The notes: generated by a model from the letters alone, not told the origin. Numbered from the stretch's first letter, positions 49,333 to 59,678 are shown. The stretch is 64,000 nt of DNA from Siphonodentalium dalli (GCA_032622095.1 CP136069.1:155919043-155983042), one strand, 5' to 3'. A program made the numbers and translations.

Positions 49333-49425
49333 AAACCGCATGGTTCGGCGCGAGGACCGCATGGTTCGGCGCGAGGACCGCATGGTTCGGTGCGAGGGCC
49401 GCATGGTTCGACGCGAGGACCAAAT
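49333..49425. repeat. 21-bp tandem repeat, about four units
   Basis: CCGCATGGTTCGGCGCGAGGA repeated with point changes. GC-rich in an AT-rich intron; the multiple-of-3 period keeps several frames open, which is not evidence of coding. Confidence 0.85.
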
Positions 49426-49474
49426 GGACCAACATACAAACAACTGGTTAAGCATTTGTGTCAAGTGTTTGGAT

Positions 49475-49620
49475 AGGATAGGATAGGATAATTTTATTTA
49501 CAATACACATATGAATAGTACAATGGAATTAACATATAACTAGATAATAATGAAGTATATTGCTGGGGGGAACATAGCCCTGCCGGGCTGTCTCCCTGTC
49601 TTGGAATCTGAACACTAATA
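49475..49620 (-). repeat. Probable LINE 3' end with GGATA repeat tail
   Basis: GGATAGGATAGGATA followed by ATTTTATTTACAATACACAT and GGGCTGTCTCCCTGTCTTGG resembles, in reverse, the 3' UTR and short-repeat tail of a CR1/L2-type element. No coding part is present. Confidence 0.45.
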
Positions 49621-49992
49621 GAATCAAATGATTCACATTCGGGACCAAATTAGAAGATCAAAACGAAGTACCCAACACACATTTTTTGGTTCTTTACGAA
49701 TAACCAAAATAAAGAACCAAATCCACATGGAACCAAATTCTTTTTTAAATTTTGTCCGGATGAGAGAACCAATCTATAAGCTGTTATGGTTCTCTATCTG
49801 GGTCTGCTTGTAAATGAGACCAAATAGTACCTTTTGGGTTCCCCATTTGGTTCAGTCTCAATGCAAGGAAACTTATGAGTGATTGTGAAACATTATGCTG
49901 GGATACTTTATTACAATAGTTATTGTAAGCACGTTTCAGGTATCGTGGTTTCAGAATGTTCTATTAGTTCGTAAATACGTTAAACTGTTTAA

Positions 49993-50443
49993 CCCTTTAC
50001 CCAACAGAACGGACCTGTGCCAATGCATTCTCTTATATATGCGAGTCGACCATAGGTCGCCTCGCATATATTAGAGAATGCATTGGCTTAACACATATTA
50101 AAAATGATAAAATTGTCAAAGAATGTAAATAAATATTATAAAAATTGTTAAAAAATGTAAGAAAAGATTATAAAATTGTTAAAGAATGTAAGAAAAAATG
50201 GTAAAAAGTGTTAATTTTTTTTTAGGCCAATGCATTCTCTTATATATGCGATGCGACCTATGGTCGACTCGCATATATAAGAGAATGCATTGGCACAGGG
50301 CATAACTGTAACCATCACAATGTGGTCAATGAACCGGTTCCAATGATATCCATATTTGTATGGTGTTATTGAGACAGACCAAAGATATTTTAGGCCGTTG
50401 AAGCTTTATTTGGGCGTTTTTGGCCGTTTTGTTGGGTAAAGGG
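49993..50443 (+). mobile_element. piggyBac-like MITE with two hairpin modules, intact ends
   Basis: TTAA at 49989-49992 and 50444-50447 flanks CCCTTTACCCAACAGAACGG and GTTGGGTAAAGGG. CCC-type ends with TTAA targets are the piggyBac signature. Stems at ~50018-50083 and ~50225-50292. No transposase, so mobilised in trans if at all. Confidence 0.9.
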
Positions 50444-50447
50444 TTAA

Positions 50448-51339
50448 CATTGATATCACACGATTGTGGTTCACCGAATAGACCTCGAAGACGTGCTGAT
50501 GATGTCTGAAGGAAATGTCGAATTATATTTATAAAGTTATTGTTCCGTAATTTGTTTCTCCTATTTGTGATATGAAAACAGAGTTACACCCCCCCCCCCC
50601 CCCCCGCAACCAATCCAGTGATTATTCTAAATATGAATGAAAATAATCTAGGATTGTGTGCATTTGTATTGTAAAGGAATGATGCTTGATATAGTCTTTC
50701 CTAAATAACCTAAACCCCAAACGCGTGGACCGATTACTAAAATTTAGATCGGACTTTTAAGCTAGGTCGTGTTTCCACACACACCTTGGGTTCAGTGTAT
50801 TTGGTTCCATATGAAACCAAAGAAGAGTGGAACCAACCTGTTTGGTTCTATGTTGGTATTTGGTTCCCCGGTAACCTAATTGGGAACTTTTTTAGAGTTT
50901 AGAGAACTAACAGAGAATCAATTGATTCATCTTTCGCAACTAAATCTCACTAAACCAATGTTAATGAAATGTTGACCCTAATTTGGACCCATTAGATCTA
51001 GTTTCGGAATTATCAGTTGAATGACAACAGAAAAATTATGGAAATATAAGGAAAATTATATCACAGGAAAAAAACACACAACGCAAATGTATTCTTGGAT
51101 AATTGCACTTTTAAATCTTATGAACTGAACAAGAATGATGATAAGATACCATTGACTAATCAAAATTGATCACTATAATCACTTAATATATATTATTGGT
51201 CAGGGTTAAAGGGACGCAATGCCTTCAAAGTTAGTTCATGCAAATTAAATTAAATTATATAAAAGTCTATAAAAAAAACAGCAACATTGATCGGACTTTA
51301 TCCAATAGCAAATACCATAACACAATCATCTCGTTTCAC
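50448..51339. other. Intron sequence; poly-C tract
   Basis: Seventeen C at 50589-50605. TTTGGTTCC/GGAACCAAA-type motifs recur loosely at 49650-49860 and 50790-50900 without a clear unit. Confidence 0.35.
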
Positions 51340-51660
51340 TCAATTGATTAATCAAGGGAGCTAAGTTTATTAATAAAGATAGCTAAGTTGATGAAACAAG
51401 CTAGCCAATTTGATTAATCAAGATAGCTAAGTTAATTAATCAAGCTGGCCAATTTGATTTATCAAGATAGCTAAGATGATTAATCGGGCTAGCCAAGTTG
51501 ATTAATCAAGATAGTTTGATTAATCGAGCTAGCCAATTTGATAAATCAAGATAGCTAAGTTGATTAATCAAACTAGACAATCTGATTAATTAAGTTAGCT
51601 TGGTTGATTCACCAAGATACTTAAATTGATTAATCAAGATAATCACTAAAAACAAGATAA
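51340..51660. repeat. 22-bp AT-rich tandem repeat with palindromic TTGATTAATCAA
   Basis: About 14 units alternate AGATAGCTAAGTTGATTAAT(CA) and AGCTAGCCAATTTGATTAAT(CA), giving a 44-bp higher order. The array ends ~350 bp before exon E. Confidence 0.85.
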
Positions 51661-52013
51661 TAACCAAAAGTTGTTGGGCGGTTCTATACGTTGCCGTAAA
51701 CGTCTGTCACTAGGAAATAATGTGTTTCTCCAATTATTTCCTATGAACCGGGACAGAAAATGTTGCCATTTTTATAATACAACATTCTAACTTTTAAAAC
51801 ACGTGTATATAAAATGTGTGCAACACCAGATAGATGTATTTCTTGTTTTTTGTTTGTTAGTTTGTTTGTTTGTTTGTTTTTTTTTGTAATAATAGCGGTT
51901 GAAACACTCCTGGAAAAGGAGTTTCATATGAATTGTATTGTTGTTTTAAGTACGTTTTAAAATGTAATCACGAAAAACCGTGACATCTAAGTGAGTCCAT
52001 ATTATCTCATCAG

Positions 52014-52378
52014 ATAACATATGCGATGGATTCGACTGATTCTGGAGGAGATTATTTCGCTATCAGCAGCGGTGGTACCATAACTCTGGCATACCCGGTA
52101 GATCTCGAAGGTGGTGGATCCATCAGCGCTCGTATCATAGCAACGGATGGCGGATCTCCTACAAACACCGCGACAGCAACATTCGTTTGGGGAACCATAA
52201 CAACGACGACGTCATTCACTACGTCAGAGGGTCCAACAGGGTACTGCTTCTTCTGCAAATCAGACAACTTGATCGCCTTCATTTGTCTCATGGTTATAGC
52301 TGGAATCATCGCGGCGCTGCTCATCTACGGACTATACAACTACTGTACGACTGGAAACTTCCTACCGGACTTCTTGAG
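52014..52378 (+). CDS. Cadherin-like gene, exon E: last cadherin repeat, transmembrane helix, start of tail
   Basis: The acceptor TCATCAG ends at 52013; it enters in phase 0 and completes the last cadherin repeat. Visible motifs are ITYAM, FAISSGGTITL (the FxIdxxtGxI hairpin), a degenerate LDxE (PVDLEGG) and IIATDGGSPT (the ATDGGxP strand). A Thr/Ser-rich linker and a compact Cys pair (CFFC) precede a hydrophobic helix of ~22 residues rich in I/A/L (about 52269-52330). The cytoplasmic side starts YGLYNYCTTGNFLPDF. There is no laminin-G or EGF domain between the repeat and the membrane. The end is ambiguous. TTG AGG TAA gives an in-frame stop at 52380-52382, while AG/GTAATT is a usable donor that joins in phase to 53524-53559. 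I favour splicing but cannot exclude the short form. Confidence 0.85.
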
Positions 52379-52517
52379 GTAATTACGAATCAAATGAGCG
52401 GAATTGCAACCCATTGAACTCAACTTAAATGTCTAACTGTCGAAATACTCAATAGCAAACTATTCGACATGTGATATAGATATATACGACAAATGTAACA
52501 CTAAATACTGATTAAGT

Positions 52518-53327
52518 GGAAGTGGTAGCCCAGTGGTTAGAGTGTCGGACTTGTAATGGTGTTACTGCACCGCCGTGAGTTCGCGCCCGGCCGGTGGACT
52601 ATCGTCTCCACAACAGCACTGTGGGGGAACTACTCCTGGCGATTTGATTCTCTACCGAGCTTTATTTACATTCTCTACCGAGCAAAGTTTGCGGACGGCA
52701 TATACTAATTTACCTAACGCAGAGAATCGAGTTATTCGCAGAGAACCGAGCGCTCGGTAGAGAATCGGAGTCCTCAGCAGAGAATCGGAATCGGAAAATA
52801 AAAAGTCAATTTCTGTGCATTTCGGGATTAGTTTTTAACTTATTTTTACACACACTGATGGCCAGTGACTATAATTTCACGGTAGCTCTATGAAACACAC
52901 GAAACACTGTTCTAATGCTGTTGATTTTTACGTTTTATGCCGCGATTGCTCGATGGAGAATCGGAATCGTCGCTAAAAATGCTCACGAAACTCGGTAGAG
53001 AACCAAATCTCTAGGAGTAGTTCCCCCACAGTGCACAACAGTGGCTTGGCCAGATTAAGCGGTGTGTGTGCTATATATAGCCACACGCTGTTTCAAATCT
53101 CGCGCCAGGTTGTGACCCTTGGGCAAGGTCTCTTGTACTATGCTCGCTTCGTCGTACGACGAGAAATAGGGATCTGGTTGTTGGGTAAGTGTAAGCCAAG
53201 AGCAATGTTGTGAAGCGCCATTATGGCAGCATGCGTTTAAGGGTCGCTCAACATGGCATTACTCAACAGCTGGGGTAATAATGTGAAGCGCTTAGGGCCC
53301 TCGCGGGGATACGCGCTATATAAGCTC

Positions 53328-53360
<33 letters not shown>
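52518..53360 (+). mobile_element. tRNA-headed SINE, split by a hAT-type MITE
   Basis: The head GTGGTAGCCCAGTGGTTAGA (A-box-like) and GTGAGTTCGCGCCCGG (B-box-like) resembles a tRNA gene promoter. The body continues at 53042 (TGGCTTGGCCAGATTAAGC), with GAAGCGCTTAGGGCCCTCG and GCGCTATATAAGCTCCATTA, then an ATT repeat tail. This tail type is widespread in marine invertebrate SINEs. The insertion at 52617-53033 interrupts it. Confidence 0.85.
52617..53033. mobile_element. hAT-type MITE (417 bp) inside the SINE
   Basis: CACTGTGGGGGAACTACTCC and GGAGTAGTTCCCCCACAGTG are inverted ends extending to TTCTCTACCGAG. CACAACAG is duplicated at 52609-52616 and 53034-53041 (8 bp). The uninterrupted SINE at 53963 shows the empty site. 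Confidence 0.95.
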
Positions 53361-53361
<1 letters not shown>

Positions 53362-53523
53362 GAAAAATCAGAACAATGTCAACCTATTTTTGGTGTCAAC
53401 CGATGTTGTGTCGGGAATTACATTTCCAACTGTTGAATATTCTGAACAATATTGGGATGTGAGACACCCTAACCCACATTCACCACGCCCCTATCTTAAT
53501 GCCGTTATACTATTTAATTTCAG

Positions 53524-53559
53524 GTCAACTCCAGATGACAATATTGAAACCAAGGAGAG
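53524..53559 (+). CDS. Cadherin-like gene, probable 36-bp cytoplasmic-tail exon F
   Basis: A pyrimidine-rich tract with TTTAATTTCAG ends at 53523 and a donor AG/GTATAA follows 53559. The exon is phase 2 at both ends (36 bp, 12 codons). Joined to exon E, it extends the tail as ...FLRSTPDDNIETKER, a hydrophilic, acidic and Ser/Thr-containing stretch typical of a cytoplasmic tail. The phase match and both splice sites are supportive. Its small size means the match could be chance. No catenin-binding region was recognised. Confidence 0.5.
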
Positions 53560-53962
53560 GTATAATATCGTATTATTTATTTGATAGCTAATAATTCCGC
53601 TTTCTACTAGAGTTCACGCTCATCTTTCGAACTGATGTATCTCTGGTCGGCACATCCGTCTCAATGCATACACGTCTGCCTTTGTGGCTAAACCGTTGTT
53701 TTATTGGGGGCGGGCGGGGGAGGCTTTGTGTTATACACAATCAAAAGAACCTGGGCATGAAGGTAATCATGATGGTCCAATGGACTTCAGAATCGGTGTA
53801 AATTCCAAGCATGCCCATTGTGAATTATATCTACTCTTTGGTGAGTGCACTCGAGTCCTGGGGATTGGGAGGGGGATATTCTCCTATAATACTCGCAGGT
53901 GCCTAATAATCGTGATGGCGTAATATTAGTGTTGTCCGGTCGCCAACCCCCCGAAATTCACG
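53560..53962. other. No recognisable feature
   Basis: Non-coding, presumably intron downstream of exon F. Confidence 0.35.
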
Positions 53963-54077
53963 AATAGCCCAGTGGTTAGAGTGTCGGACTTGTAATGGTG
54001 TTACTGCACCACCGTGAGTTCGCGCCCGGCCGGTGGACTATCGTCTCCACAACAGTGGCTTGGCCAGATTAAGCGCG
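53963..54077 (+). mobile_element. Truncated second copy of the same SINE
   Basis: Head and first ~110 bp only (AGCCCAGTGGTTAGAGTGTC to TGGCCAGATTAAGC). It is nearly identical to 52526-52616 joined to 53042-53058. Confidence 0.8.
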
Positions 54078-55110
54078 AACTCTAGTAGATTAGTCATGTG
54101 AATTTGCAACAGATTCCAAGTAACTGTGGTTTTACGTCTGGGAAATTTTTTTGGGGGGGGTATACTTTTTAGGGCGCTATAAAAAACAATTGCTCAAGGC
54201 TGACAGATGGCCAGCCGATAAAATCTTGATGTCGGATACCTGAATTTACAAAATCCGCAGAGAAAAAAACTTTATACGCGAAAACACACATCCGTGACCT
54301 GGCGGCCGAAATTCACTTCATGTCCCAATGCCAAATAATAGTGATCGTTTGTAATTTTCGCCAAAATTATTAATCGTGCTGACAATATTATTAGGCACCT
54401 GAGGTATATACTTATTAACACATTCAGCCTGTACTGTGACTGAGTATATATAGCCCGATCGTACACACGCTTCTGAACAACAACAATAGCTTTCCAGCCA
54501 GAACAATAGGCTTCACGAAGCCATTGTATATGGGTGTGACTAATTAGCGTCATCTGCCCAGTTGAAAGCCCCGTTTCTCTTATTCAACTGATATATTTTA
54601 TGGTCATGGCGAATATTCGTGGATTATAAATGCCTCAAAACATAATGTCATTCTTAAGCCGTCATAACCTCGTTTTAATTAACGAAAACAATAGTAATGC
54701 ATGCACATATAGGGGCGTCGACAATGCCATGCACATATATGCAAAGTTGACATTTTACCGGGGACTTGGAATATTAGTTCATAGAAATAAGAGGCAGCTT
54801 CCATGCATGCAATCGCGCAGTGGGCATTAAAAAATAACATACACCCACCGTGTTGGTGACGCCTATTTTTCGAATGGGTCTTGCGATAATCTTGGCTTCT
54901 TGAAGAGAGCTCTGGGTTTAAACATAGATGACCGTGGGTATCGTTGGTCCATGCGGTGTTCTCTCGAATGTTACATTCAAAAGTGTGCAACAGATAGCCA
55001 TTTATGACGAAATTTCATGACAATGTGCCAGGCTACTCTTCCAGCTGTCTAAACATAACCTAACACGTGACAGAATCTATCAATAGTAATACTGTATGTT
55101 ATGTTCAACA
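54078..55110. other. No recognisable feature
   Basis: Non-coding sequence. I see no exon or repeat I can support. Confidence 0.35.
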
Positions 55111-55114
55111 CACA

Positions 55115-55345
55115 TGACTGGAGGTTCCTGAAATTTTGCGAAACCCTGTGCCAATGAATTATCCCAAATGGAGCCTCGCATATATAAGAGACTAAATTGG
55201 CCTAACATAATTTACATTGACCTTGTAAGCCAGTACATTCTGATATATATGCGAAGATACCTATAAGGGAGACTCGCATATATAAAAGAATGTACTGGCA
55301 AAGTATCTTCAATGCTGCACCAGCGCAGCTCCTGTCACGAACTCA
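55115..55345. mobile_element. Hairpin-module element, third outer type
   Basis: GACTGGAGGTTCCTGAAATT precedes ACCCTGTGCCAATGAATTAT (diverged stem 1, with an internal loss). The second stem is ~55231-55300. The right flank GCTGCACCAGCGCAGCTCCT matches 9786-9810. Confidence 0.65.
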
Positions 55346-55532
55346 TGGCCGCCGATGTGGGTACTGCGACATAACGTAAAATTGGTCAACGTAACGTAAA
55401 GTTGGTCAAATAGTCATTAGCAAGAAGAGCGTGAAATCTATATATATATTCTTATTTTCGTTGTCAATAATTAATTCTCCAATCACAAGGGGTCGTGTAT
55501 TGAAACCTTTTAAGAAATTAATGTAGTGTTGC

Positions 55533-55628
55533 TATCTGGGGGACTGTGGTCGTTGGGGTACCTTGTGTGAACCGCAAAGCGGTCTCACTAAAAGTACCCC
55601 CAACGACCACAGCACCGTATCCCCCAAT
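55533..55628. repeat. Short palindrome (96 bp)
   Basis: GGGGGACTGTGGTCGTTGGG and CCCAACGACCACAGCACCG pair. The loop is GCAAAGC between two TGTGA/TCACT halves. Confidence 0.7.
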
Positions 55629-55839
55629 AACACACACAACCACGACATTCATTTCTTATATGTATATAGCTTTTTGATAATTTATTCCCATAAAAAGCTG
55701 AGTGTATTATTTAGTGTATATTCACACAAAAATCTGCCGAGAATTTGAGACTAGCCCACGCAGTACATTAAGTCAAACCAATATAATATTTCCAAGCATT
55801 TAGCAACGATAACGTGATATATATATATATAAATAACTG

Positions 55840-57530
55840 ACTTTAAATGCAATTCGGCTGAACTTTGAAAGCACGCCCATTTATTCTGTTGACCGCTTTT
55901 GAACGGCGCCACTTTTGACATATCTAAACCACGTACATTACACTCATGCATGCATGCCATAATGGAGATGATTATACATAAGTTTGGTGGTAATCGGCAA
56001 CTAAACCAATTCTTATCATAGTTATTACCCCCACCATCTCTCACCCAAACGGCACCAATTTGGCGTCTATAAATCACACGATTATATTCCTCTTTTCATG
56101 GAGAAATTTGGTGGAAATCTGTGCTAAAAACTAATTTTGGTGCCCCTCCCCTCCCCAGTGCACCCTGACTCGAACGGCGCCATATCATGGATGTGATTAT
56201 GTATAAGTTTGGTGGAAATCGGTGACAAAACTATATCATAATTTTGTTTGCTGCCCCTCCCCCTTTTCTGCCCCTGACACCAACAGTGTCATTTTAGAAA
56301 ATTTTAACCCGCACCATTATCTTCCTCGTAAAAAGTTACCCCTGTTAGACCGCCTTGGTGCCATCTCGATTGTACCCCGTGAAGTTATATATAGAACACA
56401 TACAGACTGACATATTCCCAAATATCTAGGCACCAAATGTGGTGGTTTTAACACGCACGATTTGATTCCTCATATCATTTGAGAAGAACATGTATGAATT
56501 TGATGGTAATTGGCACTAAACTTATTTTTATCAGTTTTGGTGAATCTCCCGTCCCTATTTCGGAATCAAGCGGCGTCACTTTTGACATCAATAAACAACA
56601 CACTTAGACTCATTATGAAGATGAATATATAGAAAATTGGGGAAAATTGGCGAGTATACAAATTCGTATCAAATTTAGGGCCCCCAAACGGCACCAATTT
56701 GGCGAATTTAAACCACACGATTAGATTCCTCGTATCACGTTGAAGAATATGTATCAATCTGGTGGAAATTGGCGCTAAGCATATTGTTTATCAATTTGTG
56801 TGTCTCTCTCACTCTCTGGGAACCCCTGACTCGAATGGCCCCACTTTTGACATCTTTAAACCACACAATTAGACTCCTGATATCATGGAGATGATTATTT
56901 ATAAGTTCGGTGCTAATCGGCGACTAAACAATTGTTTATAAAATTTATTGCCCACCCCACCCCTATACTATCTCTCACACAAACAGAACCAATATGGCGT
57001 CTATAAATCACACGATTAGATGATTGTGTATAAGTTTGGTGGCAACTAAACCAATTTTTATCAAATTTAGTGCCCACCCCCCCCCCCCCAATCTCTCATC
57101 CAAACGACCCAAATTTAGCGCCTTTAATTCACACAATTAGATTCCTTGTATCATGGAGAAGAATGTGTATCAATTTGGTGGAAATCGTCGCTAAAATTAT
57201 TTTTGATCAATTTTGGTACCCCTCTCTCCTTCCGCGCATCCCTGACTCAAACGGCGCCACTTTTGACGTATTTAAACACGCCATTAGATTCCTCATATCG
57301 TGGGGATGATTATATTTAGGTTTGGTAGCAATCGGCGACAAAAAAAATTGCCCCTCCCCTTTCTGCCCCTGACAACAACGGTGTCACTTTAGAAAATTCT
57401 AAACCGCACCATTATCTTTCTCGTAAAAAGCTACCCCTGTTATACGCTTTTGGTGCCATCTAGATGTCCCCCCTGCGAATTTCTATAGAACACAGACATA
57501 CAGACAGACATTCGCAAATATAGATATATC
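55840..57530. repeat. Degenerate tandem region, units of ~130-190 bp
   Basis: Recurring blocks: AACGGCGCCACTTTTGACAT, AAACCACACGATTAGATTCC, ATCATGGAGATGATTATGTA, TAAGTTTGGTGGAAATCGGC and TTTTGGTGCCCCTCCC, with roughly ten copies in one orientation. Two copies end in a longer block finishing ATAGAACACAGACATACAGA (56340-56410 and 57420-57520), suggesting a larger duplicated unit of ~1.1 kb. Confidence 0.7.
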
Positions 57531-58020
57531 TGTCAACAATTTATGACGTCGTGTTCGCTTTACGGTCTGTGTTATTGGGGTGTGAAACGTGTGTCTCAAT
57601 TAACAGTTCACCACTCACCGAAAAGGATTCTGTGTAACACAGACGGGCAATGTAAATATTGTTATGTAAACATCAGCTGTTACAGTTCAATTATTAGTTT
57701 CACAATATGTAATGCGAAGAACGTTAGCGCTTTCAATTAAGACGATTAAATCATGAAAGTGGGAGTTATATAGTATTTAGTACAGATCAATGTAATGTAA
57801 AATATTTCGCAAAACAAAGACCTTCATATTAATATTGAAACACAATTGCGATTGGTGATGATTATTGACAACACTGTAATAGTTGAGGTGTAAAGATAAC
57901 ATTGATTTAACCATGCAACATAATTATCGCTATTGGGTAATTTATAGTAATGCAAATACGAACAAAAACTATTTATCTTCACGTTCTTCTTTGTAAGCTG
58001 ATTTTTCTGATTTTTCACTT
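57531..58020. other. No recognisable feature
   Basis: AT-rich non-coding sequence. Confidence 0.35.
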
Positions 58021-58279
58021 GTACAAGACTTGAAATAGGGTGTGTGTCATTTGCAGAATGAGGTCCACAGAGGGTGAATTTAGTGATGCTATCCCACATA
58101 GCGGGTAAGCATCACCAAATTCACCCTCTGGGGACCTAATTCTGCTACACCTCAGCAGAATGAGGTTCCCAGAGGGTGAATTTGGTGATGCTAGCCCGCT
58201 ATGCGGAGTAGCATCACTAAATTCACCCTCTGGGGACCTCATTCTGCAAATGACAGACACCCTATTTCAAGGCTTGCAC
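58021..58279. mobile_element. Palindromic MITE with two internal hairpins, copy 1
   Basis: The outer TIR CTTGAAATAGGGTGTGTGTC, ATTTGCAGAATGAGG is inverted at 58243-58275. Two stems with the common core CAGAGGGTGAATTTGGTGAT lie back to back, each with a CCCGCTATGCGGGT-like loop (58049-58138 and 58157-58248). Confidence 0.85.
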
Positions 58280-59041
58280 TTGCACCTACTTGGAAGGCAT
58301 TGGTTCGCCTTAAAGGCTCTGTTAATTTTCGAACCGCCAGATCGCATATCATATAAAATATATGCCATATTAATATACTATTTGAGAGAGGAAGCTCCAA
58401 AATATTTTATTATCAACTTATTCGGTGTAATAAACTGTGAACATGTTGTTTTTGTTGAGGGTATCGACGTGTGTTATGTGCTTAAGTTTCATATGGACTG
58501 TGCTGCAAAGTCTATTATTTTCAATGGAAGGAGAATAACTTTATATCTTAGTTTGAATTCTGTTGCATTCTGGGAGCGAAACGGGGTGGGAAATGTTTCT
58601 ATGATTTCAGCTATTTTCTATTACTCTAGGGGCACCTTCTGACACGCATACGTAGTATTTTAATCATATTTTATTACATTGTTAAAACCGTATATCAAGG
58701 CAATATAAAAAAAATAATCAGTGTCTCGAAAATTAAACGGACCTTTAACCCTCCTATACTAAATACTCATTTATGAATACTTCCCATTGGAAATGTTATG
58801 ATAATAAGTTCAACAAACGTCTGTTGAACTTATCATCTGAACATTTTCCACCAATTAATATGAATCATCTGTACTCGTATTATCGTTTTGTTTATCTGTC
58901 GTCTGGTTTTATTACATGAACACCCATTCGAAATAATAATTGACCAATCCAATGTGTATTGTAATTCAATTGAGTATTTGTCACTAAAAACAAGCATTCT
59001 GATTGGCCGAGAGCGGCTAACTTTCGTTTTCGATTCACCGA
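58280..59041. other. No recognised gene; one open frame of unknown nature
   Basis: A + strand frame is open from inside the MITE to 58642 (160 codons in all). It has no motif I know and starts in repeat DNA, so I do not call it a gene. Confidence 0.3.
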
Positions 59042-59245
59042 CATCGGCCGCTTCAGCGTGCATCAAATCTGAATGTAGCACGGTTAAATTCCATCGGCGC
59101 AGAACGAGTAGAGAAACGAGCACACCCGCGCGTTGTTGTCTATAGATACCGTTCATCGGCCGCTTCTGCGTGCATCAAATTTGAATGTGGCACGGTACAA
59201 TTTCATCGGCGCAGAACGGAGTAGGGAAACGAGCCAACCCGCCAC
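59042..59245. repeat. 112-bp direct duplication
   Basis: CATCGGCCGCTTCAGCGTGC at 59042 and CATCGGCCGCTTCTGCGTGC at 59154. The copies continue with GCACGGT and CATCGGCGCAGAACG. Confidence 0.8.
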
Positions 59246-59410
59246 ACAGGAAATGATTACGGAGCAGTGTTCCGAGTAACGCAATGAACAAACCCAATGA
59301 TTTGTGCACGGTGACACGGCGAAATGAAAGTCTCGATTCGTGTCATGAAAATGACTAAATGATACTTTTTATACAGTTTTTTTGCAAATTCCTTGCTAGA
59401 TTGAATTACA

Positions 59411-59560
59411 ATGGAGATAAACGTACCCTGTTTCGTTGTACAATCTGGGATTCGAGCATGAAAACAGTTTGTGAACTCGCCGGCAAGCCGGGTCGTTCAC
59501 AAAATGTTTTCATGCTCGAATCCCAGAATGTACAACTCAACAGGGTATGTTTATCTCCTA
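59411..59560. repeat. Short near-perfect palindrome (150 bp)
   Basis: GGAGATAAACGTACCCTGTT with its inverse at 59541-59558, GGGATTCGAGCATGAAAACA with TGTTTTCATGCTCGAATCCC, and TTTGTGAAC with GTTCACAAA surround CGCCGGCAAGCCGGG. It ends ~100 bp before the candidate micro-exon. Confidence 0.8.
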
Positions 59561-59658
59561 AATGTATAACTGAGTGGGATAATCCATTTTGGTATATAAA
59601 GGTTATCCGAAACCTAAACATTATGAGTCACTTTAAGCTAATTTTGTCTCTTTCACAG

Positions 59659-59678
59659 GACACGGAAGCATCGGGGAG
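59659..59678 (+). CDS. Possible 20-bp micro-exon of the cadherin-like gene (weak)
   Basis: TTGTCTCTTTCACAG ends at 59658 and AG/GTAAGT follows 59678, so a strong acceptor and donor bracket only 20 bp. In phase 0 it reads DTEASG, in phase 2 RTRKHRG. Only the second phase fits directly after exon F. Without transcript data this is a candidate only. Confidence 0.15.

Noticed and set aside
49209-49464. Repeat-peptide frames (GPRAEPC-type)
   Set aside because: They are products of the 21-bp repeat within an intron.
52380-52382. TAA as the certain end of the cadherin-like protein
   Set aside because: It overlaps a plausible donor and an in-phase downstream exon exists, so I left the end open rather than calling the stop.
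52518-52616. A functional tRNA gene
   Set aside because: A- and B-box-like motifs are present, but the cloverleaf arms do not pair well and the same head recurs at 53963 with a SINE body.
58160-58642. 160-codon + strand frame
   Set aside because: It begins inside a palindromic MITE and shows no motif or splice context. It is probably a chance frame, though I cannot rule out a taxon-restricted exon.
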